In this document: positions 23,977-35,353 of the stretch, piece by piece
How positions within the stretch are numbered: the first letter of the stretch is position 1
Layout: each line of letters begins with the position of its first letter
Assembly (NCBI RefSeq): GCF_003369915.1
Contig: NC_046675.1
Location: 25,110,001-25,174,000 of the forward strand
From: Drosophila miranda
Taxonomy: Eukaryota > Arthropoda > Insecta > Diptera > Drosophilidae
Length of the DNA: 64,000 nt
Reading direction: 5' to 3'
Translations under genes and position numbers: made by a program
The notes under the pieces: generated by a model
The model's database searches: none
The model's input: only the letters and a program-made list of their open reading frames with translations
What the model was told of the DNA's origin: nothing

Positions 23977-24015
23977 TATAAATACTTCGAACGCGTAAGG
24001 CCATTCCACCAGTTC
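23977..24015 (+). promoter_or_regulatory. TATA-Inr core promoter
   Basis: TATAAATA at 23977-23984, with an initiator-like CCAGTTC at 24009-24015 about 34 bp downstream, the standard spacing. The start codon at 24033 leaves a 5' UTR of only about 20 nt. Confidence 0.65.
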
Positions 24016-24032
24016 GATTTAACACTCGCATA

Positions 24033-24518
24033 ATGTTATCGCGTCTTTCTTTCGTTTTCATAGTGGGAATTTCATTCTTCAGCTCGAGCTATTCCTACAG
24101 GATCATGGACATTCATGATGATTTTCCGACGTGTCTAGCGAATAATAAACAAATCGGGGAAATAAAACCCATAGATAAACACAAGACTTTCTATAAGGTT
24201 AAAGAAATCAACAGCATGGTTGAGCATGAAGCTCAACCAAATGAAAATAAACCAAACAACTGGCTGATGCGGATCATTAAGATAATACATATACCCATGG
24301 AAACCCATCTGGAAGACGGAAAACACCAAGAAGAACGCATGAACAGATTCCCCAACCAACTACATCACATCTCAGTACTACAGCCAAAAAGAGAAGATGT
24401 CTACCGAAAAAACCAACCCGAAAAAAGTCCTAGAGTTGTGCTCCTAATAAAAGAAAAATCCCATCAAAAAGAACTCCGTATAAGAAAGAGAAATCCAGTT
24501 TTATATCATTTCATGTGA
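24033..24518 (+). CDS. small secreted protein of unknown family
   Basis: A single-exon gene of 161 residues that I do not recognise. The first 21 residues form a clear signal peptide: a hydrophobic core (SFVFIVGISFF) and a small-residue cleavage region ending SYS. The mature part is hydrophilic and rich in Lys, His, Asn and Gln, with one cysteine (DFPTC) and a PxNKPN-like stretch but no domain I can name. It has a TATA-Inr promoter immediately upstream and a very short 5' UTR. Such architecture is common for fly accessory-gland, immune-induced or stress-induced secreted peptides; that is only an analogy. It is the only convincing gene in about 27 kb. I see no canonical AATAAA close downstream. 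Confidence 0.68.
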   Translation: MLSRLSFVFIVGISFFSSSYSYRIMDIHDDFPTCLANNKQIGEIKPIDKHKTFYKVKEINSMVEHEAQPNENKPNNWLMRIIKIIHIPMETHLEDGKHQEERMNRFPNQLHHISVLQPKREDVYRKNQPEKSPRVVLLIKEKSHQKELRIRKRNPVLYHFM

Positions 24519-27500
24519 TGCTTATTTTCCAATCAATTAGACATTCTAATGTTTAAAGGAAACCAATGAAATGTTATATCTTTATTTCATTTACATATAA
24601 CCATATGTGCTGTGACACACCCTCATCATCAAATCTCATATAGTTTTAAAGATCTATTACCCCTAATTAGGGAAACTTTGTACGAAACACATGTTCCCAG
24701 CGCAGAAAGCAATAAATTAAATCATTTCCCTGCTGTTGCGGCAAAGGATTTAAAACTTCGAGACATTTTCAAGACATTTTCCTGCCATAAATAATGCCCT
24801 ACATACATACATGTAAAAAAGCTCTTCTTTATGCCACTTGATTGCGGTTCGCAGTCGCAGTCGAGCCCCATATCCATGCCCAACCATAAAAAATTATATT
24901 ATATGCATGACCCTAAATTAATCTAGCGAAACCTTTTTCATTTTTGTGACAAAATTCAACCCTGAAGCTGGGGAGCTGGAGGACATCAAAGCCAGTCAAG
25001 TATGACAAACGAAGTTATTTGAATATGAACGTAAATGTCATATGGGAACAAATTAAATTTGGCTTATGGATGTGGCCAGGCAGTAAGCTACAGGAAACGA
25101 AACATAGACATACATACCTACCTATATTTTATGGAAGGATTCTTTTTTTATTTGGTCATCAAGGAACATTTTTACAATTTTAGAAAATTTCCCTTTCGTT
25201 TTATGCATTTCAAGAGCATTTAAAAGAGATTTAAGAATGTTCAAGGTAATCTTGATCTTGGGGGGACTTGAGCCTTGAGAAGGCTTATTTTTTACAGAAT
25301 TTTCTTTGGAGTGGTATTTTTGATCCCCTCACTGAATATTACAAATTTCTTTACCTTATTCTTTCCTGTATTTGTCTAAATATATTTAAGAATTCATTTC
25401 TTCAAGCAACAGACTGCGTGCCATGCCACCTTCTCCGCAGAACTTCATTCAAATTCAGTTGCAAATTTTTGCATTCTGCAACTTTTGCCAACTTCTACAC
25501 AATATGTTGTCGCCAGCAGCGAATTGAAATTATGCAAAAATAACAAACAAAAAAAGGAGCAAAAACAGAGACAAAAGTAAGAAATAGAAATAGATTTCAT
25601 TTGCAAACCAAAATGTTTGCTCAGGCGGTGCCCATAGCCATAACCAGATCTTGAACCAGACCCAGACCCAGACTCCCAGCCAGCCAGAACCGAGACTCAT
25701 TCGCATGCAGTTGGCATCCCGTAAAGTGGATATTGATATTTTGTCCTTAAATTTTGTTATTTATGTGCTAGAGAGTGAGTGGAAGCTCTATTCCCTCGGA
25801 AAACTAAAATAAACGAAACAGAAGTTTACAATTGGCAATGGAAAAAGGAGGAAAATTCCTGTCAACTTGTGCAAATTTAACGCGACATTGTCTGAGACGA
25901 AGGACGAGTCGAAGAGTTCCTCCCCCAATTCTTTTTTTCTGTGGTTAGCCCATTGACATGCAAGTCATGTGTCAGACGAGAGGCCGTGGCTTAACTCTGA
26001 CAGGCCACAAAAAACACCCCCCAAGAACTTTGCCCATAAATTGTGGACCAAAAAAAGAGCAAAATTATGTTTCAACACATTTGAAAGGAAACTCTTGCTT
26101 GACACAGGCCCTTGAAAATTTTATCAATTGCCTGCGAATTTATTTTAAGAGTGCGTGAAATTTATGATTGACAAATTGAATTTGAAAATTGAGCAATATT
26201 ATTGGCCCCAGGAAGGAACTGGAATAATGTTATGTTCAAGGATTCATTGAACAAGAACTAAACTAAAGATTGCCAGACTTTAGAGATTTCTCTCCCTTTA
26301 AGAACTTTCTTTTAGCCTTGAATTAAGTATAGCCATAAAAATGATTAATGACCATTCAATCGTTCTGCCTCATCATATCCCACTCAAGTCCATGATTCGT
26401 TCTGGTATTTGGATGCTGACCAGCAGACATGCCCACAGGATATAAAGATAATCCCCACTACCAAAGGGAACTGCCAGTACGTAGGATAGTTTTGTGTTGT
26501 TTCAGAATGGACAAGCACTAAACACTCCATAAAGAAAACCATTAAATGTGGCCCCCATTAATGCGCGGGGAATATCCCAAAAACCGAAATCAAAACAGAA
26601 ACATTCAAGTATTTTTTTCTTTATCATTTTTTTATGAGCGCCTTGAGTATGTGGGCGTGTGCCTGACATGGAGTAATCGTATAAATCTTAATGTTTATAA
26701 ATTCTAAGTATGCCCCTGGGGCAGACATGAGACGAGTTGCGGAATGGGGAGGCTATACGACAGAGAAAAATGATATAGTATTATCCGAAAATTAATAAAA
26801 AAAAAAAAACGTAAAAAGTTGAGAGGTCAGAGAAAAATAATAGTATATTGAAACTTCTCTAGAACCCCTTTTTCAGTTCTTAAACACAATGGACATTTTT
26901 TCAGTCAAAGATCACAAAATACACCTTTAAGAACGTCTGCCCAAAGCAACCAATGACCTTGAAATACCATGCAATATTGTTCCCATTTCCCGCAAAGAAA
27001 ATACCAACAAAGGAAATCAAATGTTCATTGTTATAAACATTTTCTTCAATTTTTTTGTTGTTGTTGTTGTAATATGCAAATAATTTGCTGGCCAAATGGC
27101 AACCAACTGTGACCCAGCAGATGACAATGCCAACGCCCTCTAACCGAACCAACGAGGAATACGAATCAGATAGATCCTGTACTCCCTGCCAAGGAGTCAA
27201 GTCGAGAACAATGCGACCCGAGGCCTACTTGCACTTGTAAGGAAGCTGCGACTCAACCCCCCAGATCCTGTCCACGCCTGCTCCTGCTCTGAGTCTGGGC
27301 CTGGTCACATTTGTATATGAAGCACAGTTGACAGCTGTGGCCGCTACTTGGATGCCAGGGGGTGGTGGCTCAGTGTCCGTGTCCATCTTCATCTCCCCCG
27401 TTCCTCTTTCCGGCTCAAACTTTGACTCCGTTGATGCGTGGCCATTGTGTGCATTTGACGTTTGGTTTATTAATCAGTTTGGCCTGCGGCCATGGACCCA

Positions 27501-27944
27501 CGACCAACGTCACAATTTTCCACAAATGAATAATTTTTGTGAATAAAAAAGCAAAAGCCAAAAAGGCAGCCCACACAGCAAATGTGACACACAAGGGACT
27601 GACTTTGGTATACATACATATATATGTATTTATATATGTATATTATATGTATTTTTGAATACCCTCAAAGAATGCATTGTGATTTTGCTTTCAAATGGAA
27701 AAGTCATCGCTTCATAACGGATATAATCTTTTAAAATATTTTGGAATTAGACGTGGTATTCAAAGAATTAACAAAATTATACTATATGCAGATCTAAGAA
27801 TGTCCCCATATTTCTTAAATTAAAATACGTCGGAACTATATACATATGTAGGTAAGTATATAAATATTCTAAAAAATAAATACTTGCAAGATTCCATTTA
27901 CCATTTCCATGATACAATTTTATTATTATAGAATTATTTTTCCC

Positions 27945-28054
27945 CATCGATCCTCTCACTATTCCCATAAGGCTTATATAACTTCCGCTAACCCTTCATC
28001 GATCCTCTCTCTCTCACTATTCCCATAAGGGTATTCAAAACTTCGGCTTGCCTC
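27945..28054 (+). repeat. tandem duplication, unit about 52-58 bp
   Basis: Two copies (27945-27996 and 27997-28054) each begin CATCGATCCTCTC and contain CACTATTCCCATAAGG followed by an ACTTC-containing tail. Copy two has extra CT dinucleotides. Confidence 0.75.
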
Positions 28055-29514
28055 TTGGTATTCATTTTTTTCCCCAGTGGAGTTCCGCATTTTAATTTCA
28101 ACGGAGAGAAGAAAAAGTCAAACAAATGTCAGTCGCGTGTTAATCAAGTGTAAATAAATGGCGCAAAGATTAGAGAGCGCCGCCAAGGCAGAAATGTTCT
28201 GGAAACCCCCCGCACAAAACAAATAAAAAGTACAACAAAAAATAAAAGTAGGAATTCCCCAAAAAAAATGGAGGGTGTGACGCACAGACAATGACGCGAC
28301 AAAAAAACGAGCTGTTGGAAAAACATTTAATGGTTTTTTAAATGTTTTTTAAATGTGCGTGAAAAATCTGTCACTCGATGGGAGAACAACTTGAAAATGC
28401 TTTAAGTTTTCTTGTCAGTTCCCCGCCCCAGAGGACGGCCAATGCAAATTAGCCAACAAAGTTGTTATCATCGAAGTCCGTAGTGAAAATCCCGAAGCCA
28501 TTGGGCAGAACCCAAGCAACGCCTACACCAATGTAAATCCTTAGACCCTGGAACCCAGACAAGTCCTGCACCCTTAGTCCTTAGGAGTGATGCTGGGTTC
28601 TGGATCCGTACTGAAGTGGTGCTGATGATGCTATTATCTTAAATCGCGAAGGGAACAAACGGCGCGGAGATCCAGGCAAAGCTGTCACCGGACGCGACCA
28701 CTTCAATTGTCCTTTTCGGCAAAAGCATTTACAATTCATAGATAGAGGCGAAAAAATCGTTTTATTGGCTTTAAGGTCCTTTTTGTCGCCTCAACGACAT
28801 GAATAAAGGAGCCCCCAACAACAAGGACATAAACCGCAAATAACTTGAACACTCCGCAAGGGCAAGAGGGTTCCCTTTGTTATTGCATTTCCCTGTGATT
28901 TGTGGTCTTTCGGGGGCGGCGGAAGAGTTTGGATTTTACAATTTTTTCCACTGCCTCCTTGGCACAGTGGGATAAGCATGGTGAAAGCTGTGAGAGAATT
29001 TGTATTTAAAATAGGAAATCTGTTGGGATGTATCCCCCAAAAATATCATATACTTAAACACAAGATATTTAAACCCACACCAATTTGACACACATTTTGT
29101 CCCACTGTACCCCACTCAAGCGAAAGGGGTGCAAATGCTGCAATTTGTAACATTATTTGTTTTTCTTTTCGGTTAAGACCTCAACTCTGAGAGCAGAGAC
29201 CACCCGCAAAGGAGCATTGCTTCAAGACACAATGCTATCTAATCTTATTTCGTATTATTTTTGCGTTAAACCTGCATTTCAGCACTTTACCCTCGATGCC
29301 AGCACGAACAAGATCCCGCCAGCTATTGTTCGGGATTGGAATGGTCTTTAATAACAAGAGAAAACTTTAAACGTCTTTGGAGAAGACCACACCCTCGCAA
29401 GGATAATTTTAATGATATTTACAGGAAGTGGCAGAAGAGCATCAATCATTTGTCAGCCATAAAAATTCGTCACACACGAGTATTAAATTATACAACAGAA
29501 AAAAAATCAGAAAT

Positions 29515-29541
29515 ATCTCTCTCTCGCTCTCTGTCTCTCTT
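29515..29541 (+). repeat. (CT)n tract
   Basis: An imperfect CT microsatellite; on the minus strand it reads as a GAGA tract, a potential GAGA-factor site. No promoter could be assigned. Confidence 0.7.
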
Positions 29542-30889
29542 TTTCTTTTGGGAAAAAATGAAAATCCTTAATGGTTGCGTGCAATGAAATGACCTTGTAA
29601 GTTATGAGACCTACAGGGGCCCCTGGGCCCAACGGTTGAGCGCCAAAAAGAAAGAATTCGAAGAGAGGGAAGGGGAAAAGTCAACCCAAGGCAGGGTTCA
29701 ACGATGAACGGTCATTCCATTGAAGCACCAAATGGGACTGGGATTGAACGTGGTCCTTCCTGCGCTGGGTCCTGATGCTCCTGCACTTCTCCACCGTCCT
29801 CCATGTGTGCATGGGTGTCCTTCACTTCACTGTGTGCCCACTCATATGTGAACATTTATTGGAAAACATTATTATTTATGACTTTTTGAATGACATCGCT
29901 TGAACTTTTCAAGCAATAAAGTAACGCACAATAATACATATTTCCCTCCAGCGGAAATTGTTAAAAAAAATGCCTGCCAAAAAATTAAAGCGGTTTTTGA
30001 GTTTTGATTTATGAAGATATTCATTAGTCCAGCCTGATCGGAATAGTGTAAAAATATCAAAATGATTTATGGCAAATGGGCCATTTTATTAACGATTCAG
30101 TTTTCATTTTGGAAAGATTTTTGCTGGAATTCCTGCAGGAAATGCAGTGAAATTTGAAAATTTTAAGTTTTTTTTTATATAGCGTCATACACTATTAAAT
30201 AGAATTGTTTTCTAGAGAAGTACTCTTGTAACTCCCTTGAGATGGTCTATGTTTAAAACTTAAACTTACAAACATACATATTATAGTCTCAAATCTTTTC
30301 TTGCTTAAGCTTAAACCAAAGATACAAATTACCAAATAAATTTCTATGCAATCTTAAATGAAAATCTGGGGGAACATTAACCCAAGCAATCAATGCTTAA
30401 CCCCCATCCACACAAACAGTTAAAGGGTTTTTGAGGGATCAGAGTAAGAACAAGTGAGGGATGAGTTTCGTTTAAGATTTGATCAAATAACCATAAGGAA
30501 AAGGATTATTTTAAGTAATTGCTAGACGTTGCAAGAAGCACTCATGTAAGGGATATTTTCTGTGTAAATTGGGCTCGAATTTAATGTGAAATATTACAAA
30601 AGCTAAAGAAGCATTTGTTTTTATTTACTTAACCAATACGATTACAAAGTCAACTTCAGCACCAGCTTATTTACTGCTCTTTATAGGATATACATATATG
30701 TATATGATACGTATCTGTTTATATATCCATTTTATATATGTTAGATGCTGGCTCCAGGCGCATGACCCATTCCTGAACTCGTGCAAAGCTTTTAGCAGGC
30801 GAAGGCGACACGAACTCTGGACTCTTTCTCTTTCAGTTGCTCTGAGCTACATGTAGTATGGTGCCATCCTTGTCGTCTATCAATGTGTG

Positions 30890-30950
30890 TATCTGTGTGT
30901 GGATAGCGTGTCTGTGTGTGGGGATTGCGTATCTGTGTGTGTATAGGGTG
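30890..30950 (+). repeat. GT-rich minisatellite, three 19-21-bp units
   Basis: Three consecutive units follow TATCTGTGTGTGGATAGCG with variation, starting at 30890, 30909 and 30930. Confidence 0.7.
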
Positions 30951-32396
30951 CAGTGGAGTCAAAGTGTAGATAGCAAGCTGCCATAGGACGACGACGACAA
31001 CGATGCTGAATACATATAAAAATGTCTAAGGTGGAGCAGAAGCCATGACTGCGGCCATGACAGCGATAATGTATACGAGTAGGGGGTTTGCCGAATGGGT
31101 TTTGGGAGGACGGGCAGGTGACGAGGACCTGGCGATGTTGTAGGGTTGCCAGGCTGCTGCGCTGGTCTTAGCCACCTCCCAAGCCCCACAATCCATTCAG
31201 CCAACCGTTTCGCTGTCTGTTCTCCCTTGCCTTTGGTGTGGCATCTGGGGTCTGGGGGGCTCCTGGTTCACTTTGTGGGTATTAAGTTCGTTTTAATGCT
31301 AAAGACAAACGGCTCTCTCATTCTCTACCTCTTCGGTTGCACTTTTTGTGAGCCTGCCAAAAGAAAGAAATCTGCAGAGAGAGGGAGTCTTTAAAGTTGC
31401 ACAAAGAGGATTAAGATGGTTTGCACATAATTAATCATTTTAGTAAATGACAATTTTTATTTCCTAACGGAAGTGTATGATTAGATCTAAGGCAGATTGA
31501 TGGACAATTTCCTCAACCTTGTATATTCGTGATCTCTTTTTATTCTTGGAGGTGCTTTCTCTTGGCTTGGATTAAGCCATCTTCATCTTCAAAGCATTCC
31601 GATGGCATATGAGATATGCAGTCTCCTTTCATATTTACACTCAAATGGGGGGCTTTATTTATTCTTTATTCTGTTTAATTTTGCTAATGATATATATACT
31701 TTTCTGATTATAAAAGAGTATAGCGCATCTTAAATACCACCCCATATCTGAAACTATTAAAAAAAAAATTACACTCAAAACATACACTTTCTTTTGTAAC
31801 TGCTTCTCTCATCAACAGAATTCCCTGCATATCCATCAATTTTTTGTTTACATAACTTGGAAGCCAAATCAACCACGTCAAGTCATTTTTTTATTACGCA
31901 CTTTAGTTAAACGATGTGACCGAGACCAGGGGTAACTATAGCCCATGGAAAAAGGACTCCCGGGGGCAACGGCAACCCCAAGAATGTGTATGATGCAGCT
32001 GGCCAAGCTGAAGTTGAGACAGCCCTTCCTTATCCGTCTGTGCTTTGGGGAATTTGTTTTGGCTCGATGGCTTTTTTGTGGCCGATGTTGATGGGCCAAG
32101 CGGGAGACTTTTGTTTTATCGAGAGCAATACATCAGAGCCATCAATATGATTAACTCGCATGGAATGTGCCAAAGTGCCGAAAATCAAATTAAATTGCCC
32201 TGATGCACAGTGTTAGTGACACATCCGAGTGGATGGACAGTGGACAGTGTACGTTTGCTTGATTTATGCATTACAAATCGATAGTTTGTGTTTGTCCTTA
32301 GAGAAAAGGGATAAGTGTCAGGCAGTAAAATATAATTTATATTCACATCTTAAATATATATGTATAAAAATGCTGCATGATAGGGATGTCTCCTTG

Positions 32397-33655
32397 TCAC
32401 TTGACTTTCGTACGTTGCTCATACTTTTCCTCAAAGAATTTGAAGACGGAATCCATGGCTGAGTACGAGGTCCACTCATGCTTGGTATGACCCGCCGAAA
32501 CACGTCGTATTTTATCCCTTGTTGAGGAAATTGGCGTGTCCAGCGGAGAGTTGCTTGTCACCCAATCACAGGTCACTTCCTGCAGGTAATTCTCGCAGTC
32601 GGACGCAGGACTACCAATAACCGCATCAGTGAAAGCGATTGCAAAGACCTTCTCCTTGAAGAAGTCCAAAAAGTGATCCACCTGAAGGGAGAGAAAATAT
32701 TACAATAGATTTGAAGGTGGTTTCCTCAACAGTATCTCACCAAATCGATGGTCACGTAGCCTCCATAGCTATGTGCTACTATGGCCACACTCTCTGGGTG
32801 CGATGGCAATACAATATTCTTCCACACATACTTGGCATGCTCTGTGGAAGTCTCCACGGCCTTAATGGGATTCGCTTTACCATTATAAAACCGTCTGCAA
32901 TCGTTTGTATTGGTGATTAGGATATCATAGCCCAGTTTTTGTGCCTGTCGTATGTAGGGCATCTGAGATCCATGATCCAAAGAATTGTTGATGATAAGGC
33001 TGTGAAAATATACATTAATTAAATATTTTTTTTGTATTTTATGGTTTTGTATGGCCCACTCAAGTGTTTCCCTCCCCTAGGGCTTAAATTACTTATCGCC
33101 GTCCCATATGGAGCATTGCTTTTTACCCTTAACTTCTTATCAATGCACAGAACTACTCACCTCCTTGCCCATTGTCCCGCTCGGACTTCTCCGCTGCCAT
33201 GAATGAGCACGAGTAACTTCTTAGACTGCGCCAACTTCGCTGGTTGGGAGTACACAAAGGACGAGCGATCTGGGGGCTTGCCAAAGGGTACGTAGGTGCG
33301 ACTCAGGCCACTCTTCTCCAGCAGCGCATAGATAATGTTCGGTATTTGCTAGAGATATTATGAGATTGGAATAAGCTTACATAGAAGTATCTATTGGGAT
33401 ACATACCTCAGCAAGATTCTGATAATGCTTCTCGTTATCGTCGGCATCACCCTTAATGTCGTAGGTGTACGGCTCCTTGCCCGGTTTCCCAGTGGCTGGA
33501 TCGATCTGACGCAGTACACCACCTACACACACTTTTTTATAGTTAATAGGTTTCTTTAATTAACTATATCACTTACCTTCATCGAATGCATAGCCAAATT
33601 CCTTCAACTTTGCAATCGCTTCATCACATTTGGTGGCCGGTGCCGGGTCCGTCAT
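32397..33655 (-). CDS. ARB2/FAM172-type protein
   Basis: A 308-residue protein from five coding exons: 33655-33577, 33522-33407, 33348-33161, 32999-32741 and 32681-32397. All introns are GT-AG and frames join cleanly. A 5' UTR exon ends at 33740 and splices to 33665. The fold is alpha/beta-hydrolase-like: [10 protein letters not shown], then [10 protein letters not shown] and [10 protein letters not shown], a nucleophile-elbow-like AHSYGG, and KVFAIAFTD. This order is that of the Arb2 domain of FAM172A/ARB2A proteins, which act with Argonaute in chromatin and splicing control in vertebrates; the fly role is not known to me. The promoter has a DRE. From memory, an ARB2-like gene also neighbours MBD-R2 in D. 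melanogaster; unverified. Confidence 0.85.
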
Positions 33656-33854
33656 GTCGTAGTATCTGGGGGGGCGAAAGAAGTGGTAAATGCTAGTCCA
33701 CATATCGTTCGTGTTTATTTAACAGTCGCAGTCACTTACAGACTAAGAATTCTTAGGTCCCAATGTTTAATTTATATCCAATTGTTGCTCGCAGCGCTCG
33801 TTTGTTGTGCTTTTCTTTAGACCCGGCGATTTTCGATTAGGGATGGCTAATATG

Positions 33855-33873
33855 TATCGATATATAGCCGATA
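33855..33873. promoter_or_regulatory. DRE and paired CGATA sites of the ARB2-like gene
   Basis: TATCGATA at 33855-33862 and a second CGATA at 33869-33873, about 115 bp upstream of the 5' UTR donor of the gene at 32397-33655. DREF/BEAF-32-type sites. The core TATCGATATATAG is shared with 39585. Confidence 0.6.
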
Positions 33874-34213
33874 TTCTGCCACATTGCAAGTCACTGTAAA
33901 AAACTGCCGGAAAAAACTTATTCCGAAGCCCCGAAGGAAAGCTATTAATATAATTTACAAAAACTTCTTAATACATATATAATTTGATATAAAATATTTT
34001 ATCAATTTTATTAATTATGATGAACTAAACAACACCATAGCTCATAATTCCCATTTCTGACAAAGTTTTTGACAATGTTTAGAACACTGCGTGCTCTCAG
34101 CAATGATAAAGGCTAATATCGATATTTAATAGGATGAATATCGTATTAGTGGTGCTTATAAAGCTTTTAGAGCACTGTTTTTTATTTGCGCGGAAAATCA
34201 AATTTAATGTTTT

Positions 34214-35089
34214 CTAATGCAAAAGCATTTCATTCATTTCATCTCTTATCCAATCCCCATACGTGCTGATGCGGGTAAATGCATATGGTTTTCCCATCTG
34301 ACAAGCCTTTCTGCCATAGGAAAGCAAGCCATACAGAAATTGATTGTTAGCATCTACCAAGGGTCCACCAGAATCGCCCTGGAATGAGTTTTATGTAAAT
34401 TTTCTTATTTTAATAAAATGTATAATATGTACATATGTAGTTTTACTCACATCACAGGCGCCACGTGTAGTTCCTGTGTGCATGGCACAGATCTCTGAGC
34501 TAGTGAGAAAGATGAATTTGTGATTTTTCAGGCAAACTTCATCATTGATCGTCTGGAAGGGCACCAAATCCAAATCCTTTTTGTGGCCCTGTTTCATTCG
34601 TCCCCAGCCTAAAAATGTGGCATTGATGCCGCCACCTCGACGAATAACTACTTTGTAATTAATTTTGCCAAATTGAACATTGTCAAACTGGAATTTCGTC
34701 TTTACACGCAGCAAGACGATGTCATGACCGCGGAGTATCTTGAATCCCGGATGTATCTTCATCCCGATAACTGCGAAGCGTGTCTCATTGTCGCTGTTCA
34801 ATGTATTGGAGCCCCCCACAACAGACAATTGAGCCAACTCGAGGGGCGTTGGGGTCATCACGCAATGCGCAGCAGTCAACACGAACTGGACATCGATGAT
34901 GGCACCACCGCAGAGATGCTTGTTGTATCCTTTGGTGTTCCCCTGTATCGATACTATATAGGGAAACCGAGTAGAGACAGTCTCAGTGTCTCTTCCCATC
35001 GAAGCCGTAGAACTTTCTACGTTGTTAATGTCATCTGCATTTACACGAAAAAACAAAGCTATCGCAATGAGAGAATACCAATAGTCCAT
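34214..35089 (-). CDS. trypsin-fold secreted serine protease with atypical activation region
   Basis: A 267-residue S1-family protein in two exons (35089-34451 and 34378-34214), split just before the active-site serine motif. I start at MDYWYSLIAIALFF because this gives a signal peptide; the frame is open further upstream. The catalytic triad is complete: His75 in LTAAHC, Asp123 in GHDIVLL, Ser216 in CDGDSGGP. Two features are odd. The usual R|IVGG activation site is missing; at that alignment position the sequence reads SMGRD before STRFPYIVSI. The S1 pocket base (chymotrypsin 189) is Gly210, not Asp, so trypsin specificity is unlikely. It could be an inactive or unconventionally processed protease. 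It sits between the ARB2-like gene and MBD-R2 on the same strand. Confidence 0.88.
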
Positions 35090-35353
35090 AGCAAAACTTC
35101 CGTCGAAGACCGAATGCCATGGTTTTGCAATGGTAAGTTTTAACAAATTCTCTTAAGGGATAAATGGATAAAGATGAACCATGAACCATATAATTGATAC
35201 GTTCAGGTACAGAAATAGTATACGTTAGGGTTTAACATTTATTCTGAATGCAAGTTAAGTTGAAAATTATTTGTAGTCTCACAGAGAGCGAGAGATAAAA
35301 CAAAGAGGCTTCTCCTGGATCTCTTATTTATCAATCATTTAAACATAGAAATC

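Larger units (their letters stand above)
24519..32396. other. 8-kb gene-poor DNA
   Basis: AT-rich non-coding sequence with an A13 run near 26797, (GTT)n at 27049-27070, AT/TACATA-rich patches at 27610-27655 and 30690-30715, a tandem duplication at 27945-28054, a CT tract at 29515-29541 and a GT-rich minisatellite at 30890-30950. Two overlapping open frames at 29157-29587 might be the relic of a gene, but neither is convincing. No other genes seen. Confidence 0.5.

Noticed and set aside
29157-29587. Two overlapping plus-strand frames (KIPPAIVRDWNGL and NFKRLWRRPHPRKDNF)
   Set aside because: They might be a relic joined by a frameshift, but there is no splice pair, promoter or recognisable family. 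Too weak to annotate.
34673-35143. 156-codon plus-strand open frame
   Set aside because: Exactly antisense to the serine protease exon, whose conserved catalytic motifs prove the minus strand is coding.
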